A stretch of DNA of 64,000 nucleotides from Neobacillus drentensis. Its GTDB lineage: Bacteria; Bacillota; Bacilli; Bacillales; Cytobacillaceae. The stretch covers positions 5,272,501 to 5,336,500 of the forward strand of contig NZ_CP091110.1 in NCBI RefSeq assembly GCF_021560175.1, given 5' to 3'. The position numbers were made by a program, and so were the translations under genes. The notes under the pieces were generated by a model. The model worked only from the letters and a program-made list of their open reading frames with translations. It was not told the origin of the DNA and made no database searches. Positions 26,878-35,357 of the stretch are shown here, in pieces (positions within the stretch are counted from its first letter, which is position 1; each line of letters begins with the position of its first letter).

Positions 26878-27660
26878 ATGTTAACAAAACTGGAAGCATT
26901 AATCCTCGGAATAATTCAAGGTTTAACTGAATTTTTGCCCATCAGCAGTACAGGACATCTTTACTTAGGAAGAAATTTATTCGGCCTTCAAGAAGCGGGG
27001 CTATTGCTTGATACCATGCTGCATGTCGGGACCTTATTGGCTGTGTTTGTCTTTTATAAAGCTGAGTTTATCAAAATACTTAAAAATCCGTTTAGCAAAT
27101 TAACTCTTTTGTTAATCGTGGGAACAATACCTGCCGTTGTATTTGGGCTTGCTTTTAAGGATTATATTGATGAAATCTCGAAAACAGGTGTGACGATTGG
27201 CTGGGAATTTTTAATGACGGGAATATTTCTGTGGCTTGCCGATTCAGCTAAAAATGGGTATAAAAAAATGGATGATATCGGCTATAAGGATGCCTTCATC
27301 ATTGGCACTTTTCAGGCGGTTGCGATTATGCCGGCCATTTCACGTTCGGGGATGACCATTGTTGCGGCACTTTGGCGTAAATTAGACCGGGAAACTGCCG
27401 CTTACTTTTCTTTTCTTTTATCGACGCCAGCGATTGCCGGCGCGATTGTCCTGCAGACCAAGGATTTACTTGAAGGCCAAGGCGAAACCATCACCCTATC
27501 GGCATTACTAGTGGGGATCATAGCTTCTGCCCTCTTTGGCTACGTTGCCGTAAGATGGATGATTAGCTATTTAAAAAAGCATTCTTTAAAGCCGTTTGCG
27601 ATTTATGTTTGGGCATTAGGGATTCTTGTTTTATTCTTTCAATTTACAGGTAAATTTTAA
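26878..27660 (+). CDS. uppP: Undecaprenyl-diphosphatase UppP (BacA)
   Basis: 260 residues, very hydrophobic, about seven to eight membrane helices. It dephosphorylates undecaprenyl pyrophosphate to recycle the lipid carrier for wall synthesis; overexpression gives bacitracin resistance. The two catalytic regions are intact: IQGLTEFLPISSTGHLYLG near the N-terminus and MPAISRSGMTIVAALWRKL in the middle. Start ATG with GAGGGAG. A terminator follows. Confidence 0.96.
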   Translation: MLTKLEALILGIIQGLTEFLPISSTGHLYLGRNLFGLQEAGLLLDTMLHVGTLLAVFVFYKAEFIKILKNPFSKLTLLLIVGTIPAVVFGLAFKDYIDEISKTGVTIGWEFLMTGIFLWLADSAKNGYKKMDDIGYKDAFIIGTFQAVAIMPAISRSGMTIVAALWRKLDRETAAYFSFLLSTPAIAGAIVLQTKDLLEGQGETITLSALLVGIIASALFGYVAVRWMISYLKKHSLKPFAIYVWALGILVLFFQFTGKF

Positions 27661-27663
27661 ATT

Positions 27664-27762
27664 AAGGCTGTGTTAATCTTGAATGTTGATTTCCGCTCCA
27701 CATCAACAATAATCTTCACACAGCCTAAAAGAAAAATGCGGCTCAGAGCGAGTCGCATTTTT
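27664..27762. terminator. Two successive hairpins between uppP and the azoreductase gene
   Basis: A long stem AGGCTGTGT/ACACAGCCT (27665-27726) and a compact AAAAATGCG...CGCATTTTT hairpin (27732-27762) with T runs on both strands; the second can serve both convergent genes. Confidence 0.75.
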
Positions 27763-27766
27763 CTTT

Positions 27767-28429
27767 TTATATAGTAACGGTTTCCTTTGCCATTTCTCGT
27801 GCTGCTTCGGCCGCTTGTTCTTTTGCCTTGGCCATAATTTCCGGTATCTGTTTTGGAAAATGATCCAATCCCTCTGCAATTACGGTATCCAAGCTCTCGA
27901 AGCCAAGGAATTGGAATACTTTGCGTAAGTAGCGGTCGCCAAACTCAAAGTCAACCATTGGACCGGAGGAATAGATACCGCCGCGGGTTTGAATATGAAT
28001 CGCTTTTCTGCCTGTTAAAAGTCCCTTTGGACCATCTGGTGTATTGGTAAACGTTTTTTCAACGATAAATAAATTATCAATAAACTTCTTCAGTATCGAA
28101 GGGGCGCCAAGATTCCAAATCGGCGTCACAAACACATAGTAATCAGCAGCAATAAATCGGTCAGCAAGCTCATGCATTTTTTCAAGCTTGGTCCGTTCTG
28201 CTTCCGATAATTGCTCTTTTGTATAACCCATAAAGGATAATTTAGCCCGTGCGTATAAAAGATCCATGTCAATATCAGGGATTTCCATATCATATAAGTG
28301 CCACCGTTCAATTTCCACTTCCGGCTGGGCAGCCTTAAACTCCTCTAAAAATACTTCGCCGATTTGCATCCCTTTTGATCGTTTTATATCATTTTTAGGG
28401 TTTGCTGTAATATACAAAAGTTTCGACAT
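27767..28429 (-). CDS. FMN-dependent NADH azoreductase (AzoR-type)
   Basis: 220 residues with a flavodoxin-like fold. YITANPKNDIKRSKGMQIGEVFLEEF is the typical FMN-phosphate loop region (quoted in parts), FVTPIWNLGAPSILKKFIDN and IQTRGGIYSSGP are family motifs. Such enzymes reduce quinones and azo compounds with NADH. It is a single gene facing uppP. Physiological substrate unknown; quinone detoxification is the usual view. Confidence 0.9.
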   Translation of the reverse strand: MSKLLYITANPKNDIKRSKGMQIGEVFLEEFKAAQPEVEIERWHLYDMEIPDIDMDLLYARAKLSFMGYTKEQLSEAERTKLEKMHELADRFIAADYYVFVTPIWNLGAPSILKKFIDNLFIVEKTFTNTPDGPKGLLTGRKAIHIQTRGGIYSSGPMVDFEFGDRYLRKVFQFLGFESLDTVIAEGLDHFPKQIPEIMAKAKEQAAEAAREMAKETVTI

Positions 28430-28560
28430 TTACATCCCTTCCCTTAACTAGAAATTTTCCCTCTATGAACATACTACAACAAATTCCCATGCTCACGATT
28501 GAACAATAAGTGACGTTTGTGAAGATTGTGTGACTCATGAACATTTCTTATGTACAATTC

Positions 28561-28616
28561 ATGACAATTCTAAACAAAACCCAACGAAACTTAACAAAAC
28601 TTAACAAAAGTCACAT
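28561..28616 (+). promoter_or_regulatory. 10-bp-phased TTAACA repeats (PhoP-box-like) upstream of the tup operon
   Basis: Hexamers at exact 10-bp spacing: ATGACA, TAAACA, CCAACG, TTAACA, TTAACA, TCACAT. B. subtilis Pho boxes are TTAACA-type direct repeats with short spacers (known). A TATAAA -10 candidate is at 28635. Binding by PhoP is inference. Confidence 0.45.
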
Positions 28617-28666
28617 ATCTTGTGCTATTCTTTTTATAAAATGAACTGGAAAAAGGAGGGTGGAAA

Positions 28667-29605
28667 ATGGATGAACGGGCCTATACTCCCGATGAAGTAG
28701 CGCAAATCTTTCAAATCTCTAAACATACAGTATATGAGTTGATTAAAAGAGGTGAATTACACGCCTTTAAGATTGGAAATAAAATGCGAATCGAGCATGC
28801 CGAACTAGAGCGTTATAAGGAAACTATGAAAGCTCCTGCTAAAAAAAGTATGGATGCACCACACGTAACCAGCATAGCAACTGCACCGATCCGTCTTTCT
28901 GGCAGCCATGATTTTCTCGTAGAACATTTCGCTAAACAAGCTGCAAGCGCTTTAAATTTGCAAATCCAGCCTTCCTTCATCGGAAGCTTAGAAGGATTAA
29001 TGATGCTTTACCGGGGTCAATGCGATATTGCGGCAATCCACTTATTAGATCCAGCTTCACAAGAATATAATCTGCCATTTATTCATCAGCTATTTGTCTA
29101 TGAAAATATTGCGGTCCTACGATTTGCTGCCAGGCAGCAAGGCTTCATTGTCGCAAAGGGTAATCCTAAGAGTATTCTTGATTTTACGGATCTTACTAGA
29201 AAAGACGTCCAGTTTATTAACCGGCAAAAAGGAGCGGGAACTAGGTTTTTACTTGATTCTAAGCTTTCTGCCTATGGGATTCATCCAACTAAAATAAACG
29301 GTTATGGACAGGAAGAATGGAACCATTTATCTGCGGCTTCCTACATAAATCGAGGCATGGCGGATGTTACCTTCGGAATTCAATCCGCCGCAAGCCACCT
29401 AGGACTTGATTTCGTCCCGATCACGCAAGAAAAGTTTGATCTTGTTTTTCGCTTCACGACAGAGAACAAAGAGGATTTACTGACGTTAATTCATTATTTA
29501 CAATCTGCTAGTTTTAAAGATAGCCTGACAGATTTAGAAGGCTATTCAATTCAAGAATTAGGAAAAGTCATCTATCAAACTAGTCAAACGGAGGAACTTG
29601 TATGA
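28667..29605 (+). CDS. HTH plus substrate-binding-domain regulator of the tungstate operon
   Basis: 312 residues with a GGAGGGTGG site. Residues 5-50 form an excisionase/MerR-type helix-turn-helix (YTPDEVAQIFQISKHTVYEL, FKIGNKMRIEHAELERY). From about residue 70 it resembles a periplasmic-binding-protein-like domain (SHDFLVEHFAKQAA, SFIGSLEGLMMLYRGQCDIAAIHL, NRQKGAGTRFLLD), the COG1910 type fused to DNA binding. It probably senses tungstate or molybdate and controls tupABC. Its stop overlaps the tupA start (ATGA). Sensing direction is unknown. Confidence 0.85.
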   Translation: MDERAYTPDEVAQIFQISKHTVYELIKRGELHAFKIGNKMRIEHAELERYKETMKAPAKKSMDAPHVTSIATAPIRLSGSHDFLVEHFAKQAASALNLQIQPSFIGSLEGLMMLYRGQCDIAAIHLLDPASQEYNLPFIHQLFVYENIAVLRFAARQQGFIVAKGNPKSILDFTDLTRKDVQFINRQKGAGTRFLLDSKLSAYGIHPTKINGYGQEEWNHLSAASYINRGMADVTFGIQSAASHLGLDFVPITQEKFDLVFRFTTENKEDLLTLIHYLQSASFKDSLTDLEGYSIQELGKVIYQTSQTEELV

Positions 29606-30471
29606 AGAAAAATCGTTTCGTAATCGCGTTATTTGCATTGATGCTTCTTGTTTTATCAGCTTGCGGAAATACAACATCAAAAGATTCGGCCGCTAAAGAA
29701 CAGAAACCAGCTGCAGCAAAACCTGCTCCAACAAACATGATTCTTGCGACCACAACCAGCACACAGGACAGCGGCTTATTGGATGTCATTATCCCTATGT
29801 TTGAAAAACAAAATAATGTCAAAGTAAAAGTGATTGCTGTAGGTACTGGCGAAGCATTGGCAATGGGTACAAAAGGTGAAGCAGATGCCCTGCTGGTTCA
29901 TGCTCCAGCAGCAGAGAAGGCGGTTGTCGATGCAGGGGATGCCATTAACTATAAACGCGTTATGTACAATGATTTTGTTTTAGTAGGGCCAAAGGAAAAC
30001 CCAGCTGGTGTTAGTGGTGATGATATTGTCGCTGCGTTTAAGAAATTAGCTGAAACCAAATCACCTTTCATTTCACGCGGCGATGACTCTGGTACAAATA
30101 AAAAAGAACTGGCTATTTGGACGACTGCAAATATTAAGCCAGCAGGCGATTGGTATGTTTCAACCGGGCAAGGAATGGGCCAAACCTTACAAGTTGCAGC
30201 AGAGAAGAAAGGCTATGTCTTAACGGACCGTGCAACCTGGCTCTCCCAATCCAAAAATCTAGATACACTAAAAATTGTGGTTGAAGGCGGTAAAGATTTA
30301 ATGAATATCTATCATGTTATGGAAGTAAATCCTGAAAAACATGATAAAGTGAATAGTACAGATGCTAAAAAGTTTGTAGATTTCATGGTAGCTCCAAAAA
30401 CACAAGATGTAATTGAGAACTTTGGTAAAAAAGAATTTGGAAGATCACTTTTTATTAAATACACAGAGTAA
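29602..30471 (+). CDS. tupA: Tungstate ABC transporter substrate-binding lipoprotein TupA
   Basis: 289 residues. Lipoprotein signal peptide with lipobox LVLSAC at about residue 21. The mature part starts with the TupA signature ATTTSTQDSGLLDVIIPMF and contains GTGEALAMGTKGEADALLVH, SRGDDSGTNKKELAIW and the WYVSTGQGMGQTL ligand region. TupA binds tungstate with high selectivity over molybdate. It overlaps the regulator gene by 4 bp and precedes tupB by 73 bp, a gap with no clear terminator. Confidence 0.93.
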   Translation: MKKNRFVIALFALMLLVLSACGNTTSKDSAAKEQKPAAAKPAPTNMILATTTSTQDSGLLDVIIPMFEKQNNVKVKVIAVGTGEALAMGTKGEADALLVHAPAAEKAVVDAGDAINYKRVMYNDFVLVGPKENPAGVSGDDIVAAFKKLAETKSPFISRGDDSGTNKKELAIWTTANIKPAGDWYVSTGQGMGQTLQVAAEKKGYVLTDRATWLSQSKNLDTLKIVVEGGKDLMNIYHVMEVNPEKHDKVNSTDAKKFVDFMVAPKTQDVIENFGKKEFGRSLFIKYTE

Positions 30472-30544
30472 TAGATAGAGTGGCGTTCTTCTAAACGAGT
30501 CCGCCTCCTGTCAACTTCATACGGATTACTGGAGGCACGACGAT

Positions 30545-31243
30545 ATGGAATTACTAGTAGATGGAATCAAAAAGGCAATCGAAATCATCCTTTCTGGTGA
30601 TCAAGAAGTGTTAGCGATTACCGCTTTAACGCTTAAAGTCTGCCTCATTTCCATTCTAATTAGTACACTAATCGGCTTGCCTTTTGGTATGCTCCTTGGA
30701 TTAACTAGATTTAAAGGCCGTAAATTACTACTAGTCTTCATTAATATTGGTTTAGGGCTCCCTCCAGTTGTAGCAGGACTATGGATTACCATGCTTTTAT
30801 GGCGCTCCGGCCCATTGGGTGATTTCTCCTTGCTCTATTCGCCGACCGCCATTGTCATGGCCCAAATCTTAGTCAGTTTGCCCATTGTTACCAGCCTTAC
30901 CTGTACAGCCTTTCAGCAAATCAGCGATAAGATGCTGCTGCAAATTAAGGCACTTGGGGCAACAAGACTGCAGACATTGTTTATTCTGATTAAACAATTA
31001 AAGATGGCCATTTTAGCGGCGGTCATGGCAGGTTTTGGCCGTGTGATTGCCGAGGTGGGTGCGGCAATGATGGTGGGCGGCAATATTCAAGGCGATACTC
31101 GAATCTTAACCACGACCATCGTAATGGAAGTATCGAAAGGCAACTTTGACATTGCCTTAGCCCTTTCATTTATTTTATTGTCCGTTGCTCTATTGATAAC
31201 GGCTGCCTTAACATTTCTACAGCAAAGGAAGCGAATATCATGA
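30545..31243 (+). CDS. tupB: Tungstate ABC transporter permease TupB
   Basis: 232 residues with about five membrane helices. The ATPase-contact loop is ALGATRLQTLFILIKQLK, and EVGAAMMVGGNIQGDTRILTT is characteristic of TupB/ModB-type permeases. Start ATG with GGAGG nine bases upstream. Overlaps tupC by 4 bp. Confidence 0.92.
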   Translation: MELLVDGIKKAIEIILSGDQEVLAITALTLKVCLISILISTLIGLPFGMLLGLTRFKGRKLLLVFINIGLGLPPVVAGLWITMLLWRSGPLGDFSLLYSPTAIVMAQILVSLPIVTSLTCTAFQQISDKMLLQIKALGATRLQTLFILIKQLKMAILAAVMAGFGRVIAEVGAAMMVGGNIQGDTRILTTTIVMEVSKGNFDIALALSFILLSVALLITAALTFLQQRKRIS

Positions 31244-32022
31244 ACCCGTTAATTGAGCTAAAGAACATAACCTATCAAGCCCAGCAGAAGACGATTCTAG
31301 ATATTCCTTCCTTCAAGATTTATGAAGGTGAGTTTCTTGGTATTATGGGGCCGAACGGTGCTGGAAAAAGCACCTTACTAAAGGTCCTTTCGTTTCTGGA
31401 AAAACAGTCGAGCGGCGAGTTCCTCTATCGGAATCAACCCGTTCCAATTGGCAATCCTCCGCTTGAATGGCGAAGAAGGTTCTCGGTTGCCTTACAGCAA
31501 TCCCTTCTCTTAGATGGATCCGTCTTTCAAAATATTGCTATTGGCCTAACATTAAGGAAGGTATCCAAATCAATCATCAAAGAAAAAGTAGCTCAATGGC
31601 TCGAGTTGTTTGGCATTAGCCATTTAGCGAAAAAAAATGCTCTTTATTTATCAGGCGGTGAGGCGCAAAGGGTTAATCTTGCGCGCGCAATGATTGTGGA
31701 GCCGGAAATTCTTTTTCTAGATGAGCCTTTTTCAGCACTAGATTTTCCAACAAAGATCCGTTTAATGGAAGATTTCAAACAGATTTTAGAGGATACCAGA
31801 ACAACTACTGTGTTTGTCAGCCATGATTTGATGGAGATTCAGTATCTGACAAATCGGCTTTCAATAATTGTCAATGGTCAAGAAAAGCAGACAGGACCAA
31901 CCCCACTGGTCATTGAACATCCCAACACTTCCACTCAATCCTTCCTAAATGAGTGGAAGAAATTCTATCCTGCATTAACGGGCAGTAAATTATTCCCCAG
32001 TTCAAACCTGAAAAATGGTTAA
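31240..32022 (+). CDS. tupC: Tungstate ABC transporter ATPase TupC
   Basis: 260 residues. Walker A GPNGAGKST is at about residues 37-45. The signature is LSGGEAQRVNLARAM, Walker B is ILFLDEPFSALDFPT, and the switch His is in FVSHDLMEI. It powers tungstate uptake with TupAB. A strong terminator follows 24 bp after the stop. Confidence 0.93.
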   Translation: MNPLIELKNITYQAQQKTILDIPSFKIYEGEFLGIMGPNGAGKSTLLKVLSFLEKQSSGEFLYRNQPVPIGNPPLEWRRRFSVALQQSLLLDGSVFQNIAIGLTLRKVSKSIIKEKVAQWLELFGISHLAKKNALYLSGGEAQRVNLARAMIVEPEILFLDEPFSALDFPTKIRLMEDFKQILEDTRTTTVFVSHDLMEIQYLTNRLSIIVNGQEKQTGPTPLVIEHPNTSTQSFLNEWKKFYPALTGSKLFPSSNLKNG

Positions 32023-32046
32023 CGGTTTAGTGCCTAAAAATGCAGC

Positions 32047-32077
32047 AGCAGTTCCTTGAATGGAGCTGCTTTTTTTA
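32047..32077 (+). terminator. Terminator of the tup operon
   Basis: Stem AGCAGTTCC/GGAGCTGCT (one G.U pair), loop TTGAAT, then seven T residues. Confidence 0.88.
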
Positions 32078-32162
32078 TCGCTCTTCCAAATTTGCTTAAT
32101 ATTTTTTTGAAGAATAAAATAGATAATATACATAATGAAACTAGCTTTAGGGGGAGTGTTCC

Positions 32163-32924
32163 ATGAAATATGCCATCATAACCGGAGCTTCTAAGGGCTT
32201 AGGGGAAAGTATTGCGAAACACCTTTTGCAGGAGCAAATTGCAGTAATTTCTGTTTCCCGGACAGAGAATAGTGAGTTAAAGAATCTTGCCATCTCAAAG
32301 GGAATGAATTATAAACATATTTCTTGTAATCTCTCATTAGAAAAAGAAATACAAGAGGTCTTTATGGAGATTGCCCACTGTCTTTTTGAAAAAAACCCAA
32401 CCGAGATCCTGCTTTTCAATAATGCTGGTGTGATTGAACCCATTCAAACGGTCGGAAATTTAGATCAAACTCCAATTATTCGAAATATAAAAGTAAATCT
32501 AATTGCGCCTATTTTGATAACCAATTTATTTTTAAGCCAGGCACAGTTAACCAATACAAAAGTAACCGTTATCAATGTCACGTCTGGTGCCGCTGTCCGC
32601 TCGATTGAAGGCTGGAGTGTTTATTGCAGCTCAAAGGCCGGGTTAAACATGTTCACCCAAACAACTGCCATCGAACAGGCAGAATTAAAAACTGAGAATA
32701 TCATTATTGGCTTTAGTCCAGGCATCATGGATACCGGCATGCAGGAAACGATCCGCTCTTCCTCCGAAGCTGCCTTTAAAGAGCTAGAAAAATTTAAAGA
32801 GTTTAAAGAAAAGCATTTATTATTGGAAACGGATGCAGTGGCGAATGGAATAGTGGACTTAGTGTTACGCGGCACACCCGAAAGCGGCCGGGTATACCAT
32901 ATAAAAGAGTTATTAGAATCATAG
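32163..32924 (+). CDS. Short-chain dehydrogenase, YueD/sepiapterin-reductase-like
   Basis: 253 residues with a Rossmann fold. Cofactor loop TGASKGLGESIAKHL is at residues 7-21, with NNAGVIEP, the serine of INVTSGAA and the catalytic YCSSKAGLN (Y-x3-K). The long C-terminal part and FSPGIMDTGMQ resemble B. subtilis YueD, a benzil reductase. NADPH is likely from the early Arg in SVSRTEN. Natural substrate unknown. Single gene with a GGGGGAGTG site and a terminator. Confidence 0.87.
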   Translation: MKYAIITGASKGLGESIAKHLLQEQIAVISVSRTENSELKNLAISKGMNYKHISCNLSLEKEIQEVFMEIAHCLFEKNPTEILLFNNAGVIEPIQTVGNLDQTPIIRNIKVNLIAPILITNLFLSQAQLTNTKVTVINVTSGAAVRSIEGWSVYCSSKAGLNMFTQTTAIEQAELKTENIIIGFSPGIMDTGMQETIRSSSEAAFKELEKFKEFKEKHLLLETDAVANGIVDLVLRGTPESGRVYHIKELLES

Positions 32925-32928
32925 AAAC

Positions 32929-32954
32929 AAGGCCGTTCATTGATGAACGGCCTT
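32929..32954. terminator. Bidirectional terminator
   Basis: AAGGCCGTTCA-TTGA-TGAACGGCCTT between the convergent SDR and histidine kinase genes. Confidence 0.88.
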
Positions 32955-34327
32955 TACTCTTCCTGTGGAAACCATAAGGTGATGCTGGTTCCTTTATTTA
33001 CCCTGCTTTTTACGTTAATTAAGCCTTTATGTGCATCCATTAAAGCCTTAACAATCGAAAGCCCTACTCCCACACCACCAGTTTTTCTGTCTCGTGATTT
33101 ATCTCCGCGATAGAAACGTTCGAAAATATGGGGGATGTCGTCTTCAGCCATTCCTGAACCTTCATCTTGAATTTTAAAGCCCACGTAACCTTCTTTGTCG
33201 GTCACAACCGAAATGGTGACGTTTTTCCCTTCCGGCGTATACTTTAAAGCATTATTAAGAACATTGGATAAAACTTGCATCAAACGATCTTTATCTGCTT
33301 CAAACATTTCTTCCTGAAAGGGTTCTTTAATTTGCAGACCTACACCCTTTTCTTTAAATATGGGCAAAAACATTTCCCATATAGCGGCTAATACGCTGCC
33401 TGCCTCCAGTTCCATTTTCTCTAGTCTTATTTGCGGATTTTCCGCTGCAAGCAGTTTCTCTAACTCATTTACCAGCCTTACTAACCGCATGAGCTCTTCA
33501 TGACTAACCTGCAAACGCTGTGGTGTTGGCTCCCAAATTCCATCCTGGAAAGCTTCAATTTGACTTCTTAATGTAGCAAGCGGGGTCCGCAGCTCGTGGG
33601 CAAGGTCGCCTGTAAATTGTTTCCGCAGCATTTCTTCCTTTGCTAGCGATTCAGCAAGTTTATTAAAAGAAATCGCGATGTGCTTTACCTCTGTCGGCAG
33701 ACCGGATAAAGGGATACGGATATCAAGATTATGCTGTTGCAGCTCACCGGCCGCAAACGAGAGCTTCTTTAGCCCGGAGGTTAGTTTTTTAGAAAAAATC
33801 ATCCCAAATAGGATCGCTAAAACAATGGTTAAGCAAACGGCAGCTAAGATATACAATTGAATCGTTTGAATAAAGGTGTATTCATCATCAATCGGACCTA
33901 CCGGGTAAATGGCTACGAGCTTGCCGATAATGGCATTGTCTACCTTCAGCGTATAGGTTTTACTGTGCCACTTTTCTCCAGTAGGCCCGGGTTCCGTTAA
34001 TCCAAAGCTATTTAACATGCCGCGGATACCTGATGTATCCATCTGCATCTTTCCAAATCGATCATATAATTGAAAATAAAGTTGATCAGACATAGCATTC
34101 TCATGCAGTAGACCATAGACCGGATCCGTCGTATAGTGTCTATTTTTCCGATAATCTTTCTCGATTTCCGTAATAATTCGATCAATCTTTTTTTCACGAT
34201 TACGGTCTAAATAACTAGTAAAGCTCTCTTCAAAGCCGTACTGAATAAAGAAGCTGACAATTAAAATTCCAATCATCGAGATGAGGACTAAATAAAAAAG
34301 TATTTTAGACCGGAGCGTTTGCAGCAT
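32954..34327 (-). CDS. Sensor histidine kinase (BaeS-like)
   Basis: 457 residues. TM1 at about 8-30, an extracytoplasmic loop of 120 residues, TM2 at about 155-178, HAMP, then the phospho-acceptor His at 244 in GDLAHELRTPLATL. ATPase boxes are NVLNNALKY (N), KIQDEGSGM (G1), FERFYRGDKSRDRKTGGVGVGL (F/G2, in parts). It overlaps the response regulator gene by 23 bp, so they form a pair. The signal is unknown; the nearest effector-type gene is the inhA protease. Confidence 0.9.
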   Translation of the reverse strand: MLQTLRSKILFYLVLISMIGILIVSFFIQYGFEESFTSYLDRNREKKIDRIITEIEKDYRKNRHYTTDPVYGLLHENAMSDQLYFQLYDRFGKMQMDTSGIRGMLNSFGLTEPGPTGEKWHSKTYTLKVDNAIIGKLVAIYPVGPIDDEYTFIQTIQLYILAAVCLTIVLAILFGMIFSKKLTSGLKKLSFAAGELQQHNLDIRIPLSGLPTEVKHIAISFNKLAESLAKEEMLRKQFTGDLAHELRTPLATLRSQIEAFQDGIWEPTPQRLQVSHEELMRLVRLVNELEKLLAAENPQIRLEKMELEAGSVLAAIWEMFLPIFKEKGVGLQIKEPFQEEMFEADKDRLMQVLSNVLNNALKYTPEGKNVTISVVTDKEGYVGFKIQDEGSGMAEDDIPHIFERFYRGDKSRDRKTGGVGVGLSIVKALMDAHKGLINVKSRVNKGTSITLWFPQEE

Positions 34328-35015
34328 CTAGTACCCCTCCAAATTTATAGCCCATCCCAAAAACCGTCACGATAAAATCAGGCTGCCGTGAATCCCACTC
34401 TATTTTTTTACGGAGATTTTTGATATGGGTATCCACACTCCGCTCATAGCCGTCATAGTACATGCCTTCATCCTGAATTTTTTCAAGCAAATCCATTCGG
34501 CTGTAGACACGGCCAGGATTGACAGCCATATTGGTTAATAATTTATATTCAATCGGGGTTAACGTTACATACTCCCCATTTACGGTTACCTCTTTTTTGA
34601 CTAAGTCGATTGAAAGTTTCTTGCCGTTAAATTCAAGGCGTTCGACCTTGTCTGCCTTTTTGACGCGTCTGAGAATGGCTTGAACCCGAACAACCACTTC
34701 CCTTGGACTAAAAGGTTTGGTTAAATAGTCGTCAGCTCCCATCACAATCCCGTTAATGCGGTCGTCCTCTGCCGATTTCGCTGTCAGCATAAGGATTGGG
34801 ACATCCGACTCTTTTCGCACGAGCCGGCAAACCTCTTCACCAGATATATCAGGCAGCATGAGGTCAAGAATCATTAAATCAGGTTCGATTGTTTTCGCTT
34901 TTTTCAAAGCATCTATTCCATTATCAGCACTATGAATCTCATAGCCTTCTCTCTCTAAATAAGCTTCTAGGACTTCTACTATTCTGCGTTCATCGTCCAC
35001 TAATAGAATCTTCAT
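34305..35015 (-). CDS. OmpR-family response regulator
   Basis: 236 residues. The receiver domain has the acidic pair D7-D8, phospho-acceptor D51 in LMILDLMLPD, the Thr/Ser in MLTAKSAEDD and Lys in LTKPFSPREV. The C-terminal winged helix is typical (LTPIEYKLL, RVYSRMDLLEKI, RSVDTHIKNLRKKI, VFGMGYKF). It is cotranscribed with the kinase after it. A second kinase gene is divergent 343 bp away and could also signal to it. Confidence 0.94.
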   Translation of the reverse strand: MKILLVDDERRIVEVLEAYLEREGYEIHSADNGIDALKKAKTIEPDLMILDLMLPDISGEEVCRLVRKESDVPILMLTAKSAEDDRINGIVMGADDYLTKPFSPREVVVRVQAILRRVKKADKVERLEFNGKKLSIDLVKKEVTVNGEYVTLTPIEYKLLTNMAVNPGRVYSRMDLLEKIQDEGMYYDGYERSVDTHIKNLRKKIEWDSRQPDFIVTVFGMGYKFGGVLDAANAPV

Positions 35016-35141
35016 GAATCATCACTCCCCATACCCTTACTATATCATCTCTAATCTGTGATTTTTGTAACTTCACAAATTCACCACAACTTCTTCATAA
35101 CATCTTCAATTTTTCTCGCTAAGATAATCATGTGAAGAGTG

Positions 35142-35285
35142 TTGACACCTTGATCTCCCCAAAGTTATGGTGATCGGCTCTTTATTGATTGAGTACACTG
35201 GTTTTTTAGCCATCTTACTCATCCCAAAATTAACCTCTCTACTATAAAGGGTGTCCCAGTTAAAAGGGACACCCACTTTTTTTAT
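35142..35285 (+). ncRNA. Candidate small RNA or short leader with strong terminator
   Basis: In the 342-bp gap between divergent regulator genes: TTGACA (35142-35147), 18 bp, TATGGT (35166-35171), then a strong plus-strand terminator GGGTGTCCC/GGGACACCC (35249-35274) with a T run. No gene precedes this terminator. A 26-codon frame from 35167 (MVIGSLLIEYTGF, hydrophobic) ends just before the hairpin, but has no ribosome binding site and its ATG lies within the -10. Confidence 0.35.
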
Positions 35286-35357
35286 TTATAAAATTGCAAC
35301 AAAAGGATGCTATCTCACGGCCTGACATGTAGTATTCTTATGGTGTGAGGTGCTGAC

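Noticed and set aside
35167..35247. 26-residue hydrophobic peptide gene
   Set aside because: No Shine-Dalgarno sequence, and the ATG lies within the probable -10 element. Kept only as part of the small-RNA candidate.
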